Part shown: in pieces, positions 45,741-54,323 of the stretch | Position numbering within the stretch: position 1 is the stretch's first letter | Layout: each line of letters opens with the position of its first letter | Assembly: GCA_964542915.1 (NCBI GenBank) | Contig: CAZIVP010000003.1 | Span: forward strand, 124,001-188,000 | Origin: CAZIVP01 sp964542915 | GTDB lineage: Bacteria > Calditrichota > Calditrichia > Calditrichales > Calditrichaceae | Length of the DNA: 64,000 nt | Reading direction: 5' to 3' | Position numbers and translations under genes: made by a program | Notes under the pieces: generated by a model | Database searches by the model: none | Seen by the model: only the letters and a program-made list of their open reading frames with translations | Told to the model about the DNA's origin: nothing

Positions 45741-45893
45741 TTAGGGATTCTTTTTTTTCAGGTTATTCTCATAAATCTCGGAGACCACTCTAACCAATAC
45801 GTCATCTCGATTATAATAACCGTTTTTGATTCGTAATTTAACCAATTCTATCTTTTCAAGTTGCAGATCGAACTCCCTGTTCTCTTTATCCAT
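45741..45893 (-). CDS. FlgM-like small protein (putative anti-sigma factor)
   Basis: A 50-residue frame starting MDKENREFDLQLEKIELVK; AGGG six bases upstream favours this ATG, although an ATG ten codons earlier (45923) is possible. The segment EKIELVKLRIKNGYYNRDDV followed by an amphipathic helix resembles the sigma-binding C-terminal helices of FlgM (pattern I-x-x-G-x-Y/x-V-D). A FliA/WhiG-type sigma gene lies 1.4 kb upstream on the same strand. No flagellar genes are seen, so the pair may control something other than flagella. The call is tentative. Confidence 0.5.
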   Translation of the reverse strand: MDKENREFDLQLEKIELVKLRIKNGYYNRDDVLVRVVSEIYENNLKKKNP

Positions 45894-46039
45894 CGCTTTC
45901 CCTTTATTGACCTCTTCGGGCATGCAATATCTTTCATAAGACGCGTTTTAGTATCAATTGAATATTATTTTCGGAAGACAGCAGTCAAACTTTAATCGAG
46001 GCAAAGAGAAAGGTTCAAAATTCTTCAATCAGCGGTAAT

Positions 46040-47185
46040 TTAAGTGGATTTCACAGGCAGGCTAAACACAAAACGGTTGCCGACTTTATTTTCCGAGTCA
46101 ATCCAAAGTTTACCGCCATGTGCTTCAACCGCCAATTTACAAAAGGTAAATCCGAGTCCCCTGCCCACGCGGTAACCTTCATTTTTAATTTCGAGCTGGC
46201 GAAACTTATCAAACATTTCATCCTGATATTTTGCCGGTAATTTCACACCATAATCATGGACGGTGCAGTAAATATTACGGCCATCGGATTTTGTCTCAAT
46301 TTCAACCCGGCCGTCTTCCGCAACATTCGCCATGGCAAAATTGACCAGGTTATCCATCACACGTTCCATTACAGAAATATCAATACGCACCGACGGCAAA
46401 TCACTGCTGAGATGCGGCTGTAATTCTTTAGCCTTATTCTCCGGATAATCCCACACGCGCGCTGTAGACTTTTCGATGATTTCATTCAATACGGCGGTCT
46501 CAAGCGAAAGCTCCATCTTTCCGGCTTCGATTTTGGATATATCGATTAAATTATGTACCATCCGCGACAAATTTTGTGTACTGCGATCAATCCGATCCAG
46601 GTATTTCTTGACCATGGAGGTTTTATTTTGATCCAGGCCCATGGACATCATTTGAAGGTTGCCCTGAATGACAAACAGCGGGTTTTTCATGTCGTGCACG
46701 ATTAAATGGCTAAGTTCTTCCTTAAACTGATCCATCCGTTCCAGGGAACGGTTTCTTTCTTCCAGTTCGGCATTTTTGACGGTAAGTTCATCGTGGTACT
46801 TTTTTATACGTAATAGCGATTTAACCCGGGTCAGTAACTCAACATTTTCGAATGGCTTCGAAATAAAATCGTCCGCGCCTGCTTCCAGGCTTCGAATTTT
46901 ATCTTTTAAATCTTTAAGAGCCGTGATCATTATGATGGGGATGAACATGGTTTCCGGATTTTTCTTTACGCGTTCACAAACCTGAAAACCATCCATTTTC
47001 GGAAGCATAATGTCCAGTAAAATAATATCGGGTGGGTCGTTTTCGATCTTCTCGAGGGCTTCGGCGCCGTCATGCGCAATAATAATTTGATAATTCTGGG
47101 GTTTAAGAAAATACGCAATTAGATCGATGTTTTCTTTGTTGTCGTCAACAATCAGTACTCTGGGGTACGTATTGGCCTGAGTCAT
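46040..47185 (-). CDS. Response regulator-histidine kinase hybrid
   Basis: The 381-residue soluble protein has an N-terminal receiver (1-125; Asp58 in ILLDIMLPK, Lys110 in ISKPFENV), a short coiled linker (about 130-155), a HisKA dimerisation domain with His164 (VHDMKNPLFV) and a HATPase domain. In the ATPase the N-box reads DNLVNFAMAN, with the key Asn displaced, but the G1 Asp (HDYG) and G2 glycines (GRGLGFT) are kept. There is no sensor domain or membrane helix, so it must be driven by another phospho-donor. Target is unknown. Confidence 0.9.
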   Translation of the reverse strand: MTQANTYPRVLIVDDNKENIDLIAYFLKPQNYQIIIAHDGAEALEKIENDPPDIILLDIMLPKMDGFQVCERVKKNPETMFIPIIMITALKDLKDKIRSLEAGADDFISKPFENVELLTRVKSLLRIKKYHDELTVKNAELEERNRSLERMDQFKEELSHLIVHDMKNPLFVIQGNLQMMSMGLDQNKTSMVKKYLDRIDRSTQNLSRMVHNLIDISKIEAGKMELSLETAVLNEIIEKSTARVWDYPENKAKELQPHLSSDLPSVRIDISVMERVMDNLVNFAMANVAEDGRVEIETKSDGRNIYCTVHDYGVKLPAKYQDEMFDKFRQLEIKNEGYRVGRGLGFTFCKLAVEAHGGKLWIDSENKVGNRFVFSLPVKST

Positions 47186-47288
47186 AAAAATTACCAGTCA
47201 AATTCCCGATTTGATTATATAAAAAGTGTAATATAAATGATTCTTTGTGAACAGTGCAACTATTATATCGGCGTTGTGCCACAAAACT

Positions 47289-48044
47289 TCAGGCCGTTGT
47301 TAATTTGTTTATTTCTTTCTTCAACCGGGCGATCGTTTCGGAATGGATTTGCGATACGCGCGATTCGGAAACGTTTAGGATTTTTCCTATTTCTTTAAAT
47401 GTCAGCTTCTCGTAATAATAGAGAGTGATGGCCAAACGGGTTTTTTCCGGTAACTTCTTTATGGCTTTTAATAATAATTGTTTCATCTCCTCATCTTCAA
47501 TTTTTTCGTCCGCCTTAACGGTACTGGTATCTTCAATAAGGTTGTATAATGATTGTCTTTTATTTTCATCGATGGGTTTATCGAGTGAATGCAAATTGAG
47601 AGAATTCATGTCGCGTTTCCAGTTATAGACATCTTTAATTTTAACACCCATGCTATTGGCGATATCATTATCGGTAAGCTCATCGTTGAATTTTTGTTCC
47701 AACTCCATGGTTTTGTCTTTCATATGATTGATCTTCGTACGTAAAGATCTTGGGATCCAATCCATTTTGCGCAATTCATCAATAATGGAGCCTTTAATAC
47801 GCGGTATGGCATACGTTTCAAACTTGATTCCAAAGTCGGGATTATAGCGATCAATCGCTTCAGCCAACCCAAGCGTTCCAATCTGGTAAAGATCTTCTTC
47901 CTCAATCGCCGGCGGAAATGATTTGATCATTCGTCGCACCACGTATTTCACCAACCCCATATATCTGATCATCAATTCCTGACGGTAACCTGCATCCTTG
48001 CTGGTGTTAAAATCAGTCCATACGGTTGTTGCATTCGCCTGCAT
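47289..48044 (-). CDS. FliA/WhiG-type sigma factor (sigma-28 family)
   Basis: A 251-residue RNA polymerase sigma factor of the flagellar/sporulation group. Region 2 reads LVKYVVRRMIKSF to IEEEDLYQIGTLGLAEAIDRYNP, region 3 has DNDIANSMGVKI and region 4 has LTFKEIGKILNVSESRVSQIH, a helix-turn-helix. A perfect TAGGAGGT ribosome site lies before the ATG. Members respond to anti-sigma FlgM; a FlgM-like gene is 1.4 kb downstream, separated by the hybrid kinase gene. Its regulon cannot be inferred from the window. Confidence 0.9.
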   Translation of the reverse strand: MQANATTVWTDFNTSKDAGYRQELMIRYMGLVKYVVRRMIKSFPPAIEEEDLYQIGTLGLAEAIDRYNPDFGIKFETYAIPRIKGSIIDELRKMDWIPRSLRTKINHMKDKTMELEQKFNDELTDNDIANSMGVKIKDVYNWKRDMNSLNLHSLDKPIDENKRQSLYNLIEDTSTVKADEKIEDEEMKQLLLKAIKKLPEKTRLAITLYYYEKLTFKEIGKILNVSESRVSQIHSETIARLKKEINKLTTA

Positions 48045-48512
48045 GTTACCTCCTAAAATTTAAATCATTTATTTCCATGTTCGTCTATATCGTTTGCAGG
48101 TATCATGCCATTTTGTGTCCGAATGCTGATTCAAATTTTTTATTTTATTGTTTTTTATATATTTATAAATAAATAATTTTAAGATATTCAGCTTTAAAAA
48201 ATTCGTTTTGGAATGGACAAAACGCCGGTATTGTATGATTTCTATACATTAAAGTGTAGCAGAAACAGACAAACGTTGCCGGATGAGCGGCTTAATCGCC
48301 TTGGTTTGATACTGATCGTTCACCGGATACATTGTTGATGGTACTCAACAAATATTAGTACATAACGTGCAATCGAAGAATTGCCAGAAGCTCAATTTTT
48401 TGCTTGAATCCCATTTTTTGTTTTCATAACCTTTCATAAAATAATAATTATCGTGCCGCATTAATTAACTAAACGGCCATCTTATGAATAATGTTAGCAA
48501 CAAGGAGTTATT
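48045..48512. other. Divergent intergenic region between the sigma gene and a barrel gene
   Basis: About 470 bases, AT-rich, with no small gene I can support. It must hold promoters for both the sigma gene (minus) and the barrel gene (plus). A weak TTGTTT and TAATAA pair lies near 48418-48448 on the plus strand, and the barrel gene's ribosome site AAGGAG stands just before its ATG. No sigma-28 consensus is seen. Confidence 0.4.
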
Positions 48513-49814
48513 ATGAGACATCTCATGCTCACCATCATGCTATTATTGTTTACGGCGACGTTGTCAAAAGCACAGGAGGTCGAACCTTTATGGATGCAAA
48601 GTGAAGAAAACAACTTTAACGGTGGTCTCGGTATGACTTGGATCGACGGCCAAAGCTACACAACCTTTACATTAACGCCGGAATTCTCATTCGGTAAATT
48701 GGGCGTCGGACTCAACGTTGAGCTTCTGTTCAATAACAGTGAAGGATTCAAATTCAGAAAACGCAGTTGGGATCAGGGGGCAGGCGCCTTGCGAATGATC
48801 CGTTATTTACGTTGGGGCGTAAAGAACGATCCCGTATACCTTCGTGTAGGGACTCTGGACGGCGCAACACTTGGCAACGGATTCATAATGGGTTATTACA
48901 GTAATGAGGCGGATTACGATCGTCGAAAAATCGGTTTGGCCATGGATATGGATTTTAAACACTTCGGCTTCGAATCCATGACCAGTAATCTCGGCAATCT
49001 GGAAATACTGGGCGGCCGATTCTACTTAAGACCGCTATACGGCTTGCAAATGCCGATTATCAATCGACTTGAGGTGGGCGCCACTTATGTAACCGATGTG
49101 GATCCTGACAATTCCAATGATACCGAAAACGGCATTTATGAATGGGGCGCCGATATCGGTCTACCTATCATCCAATCAAAAATTTTCAATTCGACCATCT
49201 ACGCCGATTACGCAAAAATCAATAACTATGGCGACGGTAAAGCTTTCGGTATTAAGGCAGGCGTGCCGAGTTTAATAGGGCTGTTCGGTTTATATGCAAA
49301 ACTGGAGAAACGTTTCCTCGGCGAGCAGTTCTTACCCAATTATTTCAATACCTTATACGAACTGGAACGGAGAGAACTTGAGGCTACCTATTACAATGAA
49401 ACAGGGCTCAGCTTGAGCAAGCAACAATATCTTGCAAATTTTGCTTCGAAGCAGGAGGGTATCTTTGGCGAATTAGCCGGGCAGATCTTAGGGAAAATAA
49501 CACTAATCGGGAATTATCAGCATATAAACAATACCCAAAACAGCGGTATTTTGCACCTGGAAGCGCGATCCAAAGACCTGGTTCCGAATGTCAAATTAAA
49601 ATACAGTTATGACAAGGTGGGCATCGAGACGTTTGAAGATGTACGAACTTTAGACAATCGTTCTGTTGCAGTGGCGGAGATTGGCTACCGTACCTATCGC
49701 TTCGTATACGTCAGCATGCTCTATCGCTGGAATTTTACCTATGATGCCGAGAAGAATGAATATGTACCGCAGGAACGCGTGGAACCGCGCGTCAGCTTCA
49801 GTATGCAATTTTAG
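48513..49814 (+). CDS. Outer-membrane beta-barrel protein of unknown function
   Basis: The 433-residue protein has a signal peptide (cleavage near LSKAQ) and regular alternating hydrophobic strands to a terminal Phe (VSFSMQF). It is not one of the classic porin families I can name. AAGGAG lies before the ATG, and it ends with a perfect terminator at 49861-49901. It is divergent from the sigma factor and may be one of its targets, though no sigma-28-type -10 is clear. Confidence 0.7.
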   Translation: MRHLMLTIMLLLFTATLSKAQEVEPLWMQSEENNFNGGLGMTWIDGQSYTTFTLTPEFSFGKLGVGLNVELLFNNSEGFKFRKRSWDQGAGALRMIRYLRWGVKNDPVYLRVGTLDGATLGNGFIMGYYSNEADYDRRKIGLAMDMDFKHFGFESMTSNLGNLEILGGRFYLRPLYGLQMPIINRLEVGATYVTDVDPDNSNDTENGIYEWGADIGLPIIQSKIFNSTIYADYAKINNYGDGKAFGIKAGVPSLIGLFGLYAKLEKRFLGEQFLPNYFNTLYELERRELEATYYNETGLSLSKQQYLANFASKQEGIFGELAGQILGKITLIGNYQHINNTQNSGILHLEARSKDLVPNVKLKYSYDKVGIETFEDVRTLDNRSVAVAEIGYRTYRFVYVSMLYRWNFTYDAEKNEYVPQERVEPRVSFSMQF

Positions 49815-49860
49815 TGGAAATAATTAAGCGGGAAGCGCCGTATATTCGAAAATCAAATAG

Positions 49861-49901
49861 AACGGAACGGAGTTAACAACAACATCCGTTCCGTTTCTTT
49901 T
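49861..49901 (+). terminator. Terminator of the barrel gene
   Basis: Perfect arms AACGGAACGGA and TCCGTTCCGTT with a 13-base loop are followed by TCTTTTTC on the plus strand. The T tract ends two bases before the comF start codon. Confidence 0.92.
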
Positions 49902-49903
49902 TC

Positions 49904-50638
49904 ATGACAAGACACCGGACACATACATTACGGCAACAGTTCATCGAACCGTTGGCTTCATTTTTTTTGCCCGCTCTTTGTGTTTCCTGTGAACACCCCT
50001 TACCGTCGGGCCGAAAAGTGGTATGCGAACGTTGTATTGCATCCCTTTCAAAAATGCCCGAAGCTCATTTGCAAATCTTAAAAGATGAGATCGAATATCC
50101 GGCCTTTGATGATTTGATCGTCGTATATCAGTTTGATCGCACCATTCAAAAAATGATCCATTTTTTCAAATATCAACGATTTCTCTCCATTGCCGATTAC
50201 CTGGCGGAAGCGCTGGTACAAACACTCAATCACCAAAATTATGATGGTATAGTTGCCGTGCCCTTACATCCGGTTCGTGAACGGGAACGTGGATACAATC
50301 AATCCGCATTAATTGCCGGGAGCGTGAGCAAAAGACTCAATCTTCCCTTCCATGGCTGTTTAGTGTCAAGAACAAAGAACACGATATCGCAAACAAAACT
50401 TTCGCGGAATCAACGTAAACACAATGTCATCGATGCATTCACATTGAATGGCGAGGTAAAAGATTTTCGCCTGTTATTGATCGATGATGTTATTACGACG
50501 GGAAGTACTTTGAATGCCTGCGCCGCCCTTTTGAGAGCTCATTACGCTGAGTTGATCGATATTGCCGCTCTTGCAACGCCCATCGATATGTTGCAAAAAC
50601 AATTGGAAGCCCGGAGTTCTGTATCAGAATTGTTCTAA
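49904..50638 (+). CDS. comF: ComF family protein (phosphoribosyltransferase fold)
   Basis: The 244-residue protein joins an N-terminal zinc ribbon (CVSCEHPLPSG, CERC) to a phosphoribosyltransferase domain with the PRPP loop LLIDDVITTGST. ComF/GntX proteins aid DNA uptake in competent bacteria; other roles are possible. The ATG lies directly after a terminator and has no ribosome site, so the start may be downstream (for example the TTG coding Leu before ASFFLPALCVSC). It ends 15 bases inside the opposing Hpt gene, so the two genes converge. Confidence 0.87.
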   Translation: MTRHRTHTLRQQFIEPLASFFLPALCVSCEHPLPSGRKVVCERCIASLSKMPEAHLQILKDEIEYPAFDDLIVVYQFDRTIQKMIHFFKYQRFLSIADYLAEALVQTLNHQNYDGIVAVPLHPVRERERGYNQSALIAGSVSKRLNLPFHGCLVSRTKNTISQTKLSRNQRKHNVIDAFTLNGEVKDFRLLLIDDVITTGSTLNACAALLRAHYAELIDIAALATPIDMLQKQLEARSSVSELF

Positions 50639-50959
50639 ATAACGATCGAATTCCTGTTTGGTATCATCGATGGCCTGCAATGTTTCGCCGGCCTGCGTCA
50701 GATTTTTATCCCGTCCCATATTTTCCAGGGTAAGAAATAAATCCGCGAACCGATCAGCATTCAGATTGGAAGCCGCCCCTTTTAAACTATGCGCTATCCG
50801 GGAAACTTGATCGTACTCCGCGTTCATTACGGCGGCTTTTAAAGAATCCAACTGTTCTTCCAGTTGTACTCCGAGCTCTTTTAGTAATTCAACAAGAAAT
50901 TCTTCATCATCACCTATGCGGCGCAAGGCCTCCTGCCAGTTGATTAACGCCTGATTCAT
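50624..50959 (-). CDS. Histidine phosphotransfer (Hpt) domain protein
   Basis: The 111-residue four-helix protein carries the Hpt signature IAHSLKGAASNL with the phospho-accepting His57. It shuttles phosphate between receivers of hybrid kinases. It stands alone on the minus strand and converges with comF with a 15-base overlap. Orphan receiver and hybrid kinase genes elsewhere in the window are possible partners, but this is a guess. Confidence 0.93.
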   Translation of the reverse strand: MNQALINWQEALRRIGDDEEFLVELLKELGVQLEEQLDSLKAAVMNAEYDQVSRIAHSLKGAASNLNADRFADLFLTLENMGRDKNLTQAGETLQAIDDTKQEFDRYLEQF

Positions 50960-51172
50960 GCCGTTTACTCCTTCCTTTGATTAAAAACCGGTCTTTATTT
51001 CTCATTTTGAATTAATCTCAAAACGTTGTTACATCCCATCAAACGGACCGGGATATTAAAATAAGACTGACCGTTGACCCCTGCAATCTATCAAATCAGA
51101 AAAGCCGTGCTTTCCAGAGTCTATTATACAGTAATATATTCGGCATGATTTATAAATCATTAGGATTTTAAA

Positions 51173-51202
51173 AAAGCCGGCGCGCGATTTCGCACCGGCT
51201 TT
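51173..51202 (-). terminator. Terminator of the OsmC gene
   Basis: Arms AAAGCCGGCGCG and CGCACCGGCTTT pair with one G-T wobble; on the minus strand a run of six T follows. It lies 35 bases after the OsmC stop. Confidence 0.85.
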
Positions 51203-51237
51203 ACTGATCGGGATAATCAATTGATGTTCAAAGATGG

Positions 51238-51666
51238 TTATGTTTCAGGATTGATTTCGTAAGAATGGGTAATTTTTACCGAATCCTTAAGCATAAACGT
51301 GACGGCACAATAACGTTCCGTCGACAATTCGATGGCCCGCTGTAAATTGGCCTCCTTTATACCTTCACCCCAAACTTTATAGATAATGTGGATGGATTTA
51401 TACACCTTGGGATGCTCCTCGGACATGTCAGCTTCTGCCGTAACCTCAAAGCCGGTATAGGGTTCGCGCATTTTGTTCATGATCGAGGCTACATCGCTGC
51501 CGGTGCAACCGATGAGCGAAAGCAATAACAACTCTTTGGGACGGATGCCGGCATTGGATCCGCCAAATTGTTCCGGCCCGTCCATAGGAACCCAATGTTT
51601 GCTGTCTGTGATACCATTAAACGTTACGCCTTTAATCTGCACGGCTTTTGCCTGTACTTTTGCCAT
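51238..51666 (-). CDS. OsmC-family peroxiredoxin-like protein
   Basis: The 142-residue protein detoxifies organic peroxides using two buried cysteines, Cys54 (LIGCTGSDV) and Cys120 (TERYCAVTFM). Size and order fit the OsmC/Ohr superfamily, more like the YhfA/OsmC sub-group than Ohr. AAAGGATTATTT precedes the ATG, and it lies 12 bases after the small membrane protein gene, so the two form an operon. Confidence 0.92.
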   Translation of the reverse strand: MAKVQAKAVQIKGVTFNGITDSKHWVPMDGPEQFGGSNAGIRPKELLLLSLIGCTGSDVASIMNKMREPYTGFEVTAEADMSEEHPKVYKSIHIIYKVWGEGIKEANLQRAIELSTERYCAVTFMLKDSVKITHSYEINPET

Positions 51667-51678
51667 AAATAATCCTTT

Positions 51679-51837
51679 CTATTTTCCGGTTGCAATAAGT
51701 AATCCTATCACTGCAAAATAAACGGTACTTATTTTAGGATTGCATATAAGGGGACATCCCAAACCCAATCGCGAAGCGTACTTACCGATCACAAGACCGG
51801 CAAGCGCTCCCCCAATCAAACCTATAACAGCATCCAT
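51679..51837 (-). CDS. Small DUF6132-like membrane protein
   Basis: A 52-residue frame, read MDAVIGLIGGALAGLVIGKY at its start. It has two hydrophobic helices (about 3-18 and 38-50) and a central loop CPLICNP with two Cys, a pattern seen in DUF6132-type proteins. It is 12 bases from OsmC in the same orientation, and is missed by ORF callers because it is short. The ribosome site is weak. The call is based on pattern and operon position; the function is unknown, possibly linked with thiol or metal chemistry. Confidence 0.75.
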   Translation of the reverse strand: MDAVIGLIGGALAGLVIGKYASRLGLGCPLICNPKISTVYFAVIGLLIATGK

Positions 51838-51962
51838 TTATAATATCTCGCTTTTAATTTTTTTATGCACGTTAGATGACCGCTTTACAGAAAAAGATAC
51901 ATTTACAATCCGGTGGGAACACACATAATGATGGGGACGGAGTAATCTGAGTTGGGAGCACT

Positions 51963-53042
51963 TTATTGATAGACCCTGGCTTGTTCTTCGCCGTGGATGA
52001 CGCGCAAACCGCCTAAGGCCAAAGCCAGCATTTCCTGTTCACCGGCAAATACATACACCGGCGCCAGAAATTTAACCTGTTTTTTAATCAATTTGATAAA
52101 CCGTTCGCTTTTAGCGATACCTCCGGTCAGGGCAATGGCATCTACACTACCTTCTAACACAACCGCCATGGCCCCAATTTCCTTACTTACCTGATACGCC
52201 ATGGCATTGTAAATCAGGACGGCTTTTTCGCCGCCATCTTCCACCATTTCTTCAACAGCCCGTAAATCATGCGATCCCAGATAAGCCACCATGCCGCCGT
52301 GTCCCTTAATCAATTTTTTCATTTCAGGGAGGGTGTATTCGCCGGAGTATGCAGCCTTTACCAGATCGCCCACCGGTACGCCTCCGCTTCTTTCAGGGCT
52401 GAAGGGGCCGTCGCCATCCAGTCCGTTGTTCACATCGATCACGCGCCCTTTTTTATGCGCACCCACGGTGATCCCGCCGCCCATATGTGCGACGATCACG
52501 TTTGCCTGTTCATACTTTTTGTTTAGCTTTTCGGCCGTCTGGCGGGCAACCGCCTTCTGATTGAGTGCATGAAAAATACTTCGCCGCTCGATCAGAGGCA
52601 TTCCGGATATCCGTGCTTTGGGTTGCAGTTCATCCACCACAACCGGATCGACGATATACGCATTACAACCCAGGGCTTTGCCTATTGCATAAGCGATCAA
52701 TCCTCCGCAATTGGAGGGATGATCGCCCGAAACGCCCCGTTTCAAGTCGGCAACCATATGTTCATTAACCATATAGGTTCCGCCTTCAATGGGTTTTAGA
52801 AGACCGCCGCGCCCGACGACGGCGTCGATTTCCTGCAACGGGATTTTATGTTCTCTTAAAACCCGTACGATTATTTCCATGCGGTATAAATCCTGATCCG
52901 AGGCGCGATTAAAGCGTGAAAGCTCCTCAATTTTGTGTGCGATTGTAATGGTAAAATCTTCGCGTTGTTCTTTAAAAATTGAAATTTTGGTACTCGTCGA
53001 TCCCGGATTGATCACCAATAGCATCGCTTCTTTTTCCGGCAT
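51963..53042 (-). CDS. buk: Butyrate kinase
   Basis: The enzyme converts butyryl-phosphate (or branched-chain acyl-phosphate) + ADP into the acid + ATP. It belongs to the acetate-kinase superfamily; the start LVINPGSTSTKISIF and the motifs GRGGLLKPIEGG, VAHMGGGITVGAH and ALTGGIAKSERF are those of Buk, not AckA. AGGAG lies ten bases before the ATG. It lies 20 bases downstream of ptb. Branched-chain carboxylates may be the true substrate. Confidence 0.96.
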   Translation of the reverse strand: MPEKEAMLLVINPGSTSTKISIFKEQREDFTITIAHKIEELSRFNRASDQDLYRMEIIVRVLREHKIPLQEIDAVVGRGGLLKPIEGGTYMVNEHMVADLKRGVSGDHPSNCGGLIAYAIGKALGCNAYIVDPVVVDELQPKARISGMPLIERRSIFHALNQKAVARQTAEKLNKKYEQANVIVAHMGGGITVGAHKKGRVIDVNNGLDGDGPFSPERSGGVPVGDLVKAAYSGEYTLPEMKKLIKGHGGMVAYLGSHDLRAVEEMVEDGGEKAVLIYNAMAYQVSKEIGAMAVVLEGSVDAIALTGGIAKSERFIKLIKKQVKFLAPVYVFAGEQEMLALALGGLRVIHGEEQARVYQ

Positions 53043-53062
53043 AATTTAGATTCTCCTATACT

Positions 53063-53962
53063 TTAGCTGATGGCCAGGGCCGATGCGATCGAAAGAAATT
53101 TGGAATTTTCGGAATCCGCACGGGATGTCAATACAACGGGAACCGAAGCCCCCAAAATCACGCCGCCGACGCGGGCATTTCCGAGTATGGTTAACAGTTT
53201 GTAAAAGACATTACCAGCTTCGATATTCGGAACGATACAAATGTCGGCATCGCCGCCCACCGGCGACTGCAATTTTTTGACCTGATTGGCGCGTTTCGAC
53301 AGCGCATTATCGACCGCCAGCGGACCATCAATCACCGCTGACTTAATCTGCTGACGTTCATTCATTTTGGAAATAATCGCCGCATCAGCCGTAGACGGCA
53401 TGCCGTCGGCGTTAACTTTTTCAACCGCCGAAATCATGGCGACCTTGGGTTCTTTGTACCCCAAAGCATTGGCGGCGCCAATTGCATTTTCCGTAATGGC
53501 AATTTTTTCTTTCAACGTGGGGGCAATATTCATGGCTGCATCGGACATGAATAATAATTTATGATAGTGCGGGCTCTCGAAAATGGCCAGATGCGATAAC
53601 AAATCGGCTGCGCGCAGGCCATTTTCTTTATGTAAAATACCTCTTAAAAATGAAGCCGTGCTGCAAAGACCTTTCATCAATACCTGAGCTTCACCGCGAT
53701 GAATGATTTGAATTGCTTCCTGAACCGCTTCCTTTTCCCCTCCCACATCCAGGATCTGGTAATTATTCAGATTCAGATGTTCGCTATCGGCAATTTTCTC
53801 TAATTCGTTTTGTGATCCAACCAGAACCGCCTCCGTTAAACCGCGCGCACGGGCGGCTTCCAGTGCCAGCAACACATCTTTGTCCTGAGCCATGGCCACG
53901 GCAACTTTCCGGGTCGATTGTTTGGATAAACGATCCAGAAGCGCATTAAAATTCTTAAGCAT
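53063..53962 (-). CDS. ptb: Phosphate butyryltransferase
   Basis: The enzyme turns butyryl-CoA plus phosphate into butyryl-phosphate, feeding Buk to give one ATP per butyrate. The 299-residue fold shows the Pta-family motifs VLMKGLCSTASFLRG, ANALGYKEPKVA and DICIVPNIEAGN. GAGGAAAAC precedes the ATG. With buk it forms a classic two-gene operon (ptb-buk); acetate kinase with a 3-hydroxyacyl-CoA dehydrogenase is encoded elsewhere in the window. Confidence 0.95.
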   Translation of the reverse strand: MLKNFNALLDRLSKQSTRKVAVAMAQDKDVLLALEAARARGLTEAVLVGSQNELEKIADSEHLNLNNYQILDVGGEKEAVQEAIQIIHRGEAQVLMKGLCSTASFLRGILHKENGLRAADLLSHLAIFESPHYHKLLFMSDAAMNIAPTLKEKIAITENAIGAANALGYKEPKVAMISAVEKVNADGMPSTADAAIISKMNERQQIKSAVIDGPLAVDNALSKRANQVKKLQSPVGGDADICIVPNIEAGNVFYKLLTILGNARVGGVILGASVPVVLTSRADSENSKFLSIASALAIS

Positions 53963-54268
53963 GTTTTCCTCGTTTCGTAACTCTGCGTCATTTTATTGAT
54001 CACATTTGAATGTAATTCAAAATTATTACAGCCGTTCTCATCTGTATCGTTAAAAATGTTTTTTTCGCTCTCTATAATTTTATAATGAATCACTTTTAAA
54101 TCCAAACGAAATCCATTAAAATTTATGGATAACGCTGCTGTTTTTCCGCCTGTATTCTCAATTTTAGGGATGCACGCATTGCCTTTCTGCGTCTTCTGAA
54201 ATGAACAGGCAACAAAGGCCATTATAGCAGTGGCAAAGGTGGGCTGCATCAATATTAGTATAATAAAA
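53963..54268. other. Intergenic region between ptb and the E2 terminator
   Basis: About 300 bases, AT-rich, upstream of ptb. A longer minus-strand frame that runs through it into ptb is not supported: it has no ribosome site and no resemblance to a protein family. It should hold the ptb-buk promoter; no clear -35/-10 pair is seen. Confidence 0.45.
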
Positions 54269-54298
54269 ATGGCAAATCCCTGGAACGGAATTTGCCAT
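54269..54298 (-). terminator. Terminator of the 2-oxoglutarate dehydrogenase operon
   Basis: Arms ATGGCAAATCC and GGAATTTGCCAT pair with one bulged base; on the minus strand TTTTTATTAT follows. It lies 26 bases after the E2 stop. Confidence 0.82.
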
Positions 54299-54323
54299 AT
54301 CATTCCGAATCAATCTCGGTGCA

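Noticed and set aside
53836..54303. 155-codon minus-strand frame through the ptb upstream region
   Set aside because: Its last third is a frame-shifted copy of ptb coding DNA; no ribosome site; composition looks random. The terminator at 54269-54298 overlaps its start.
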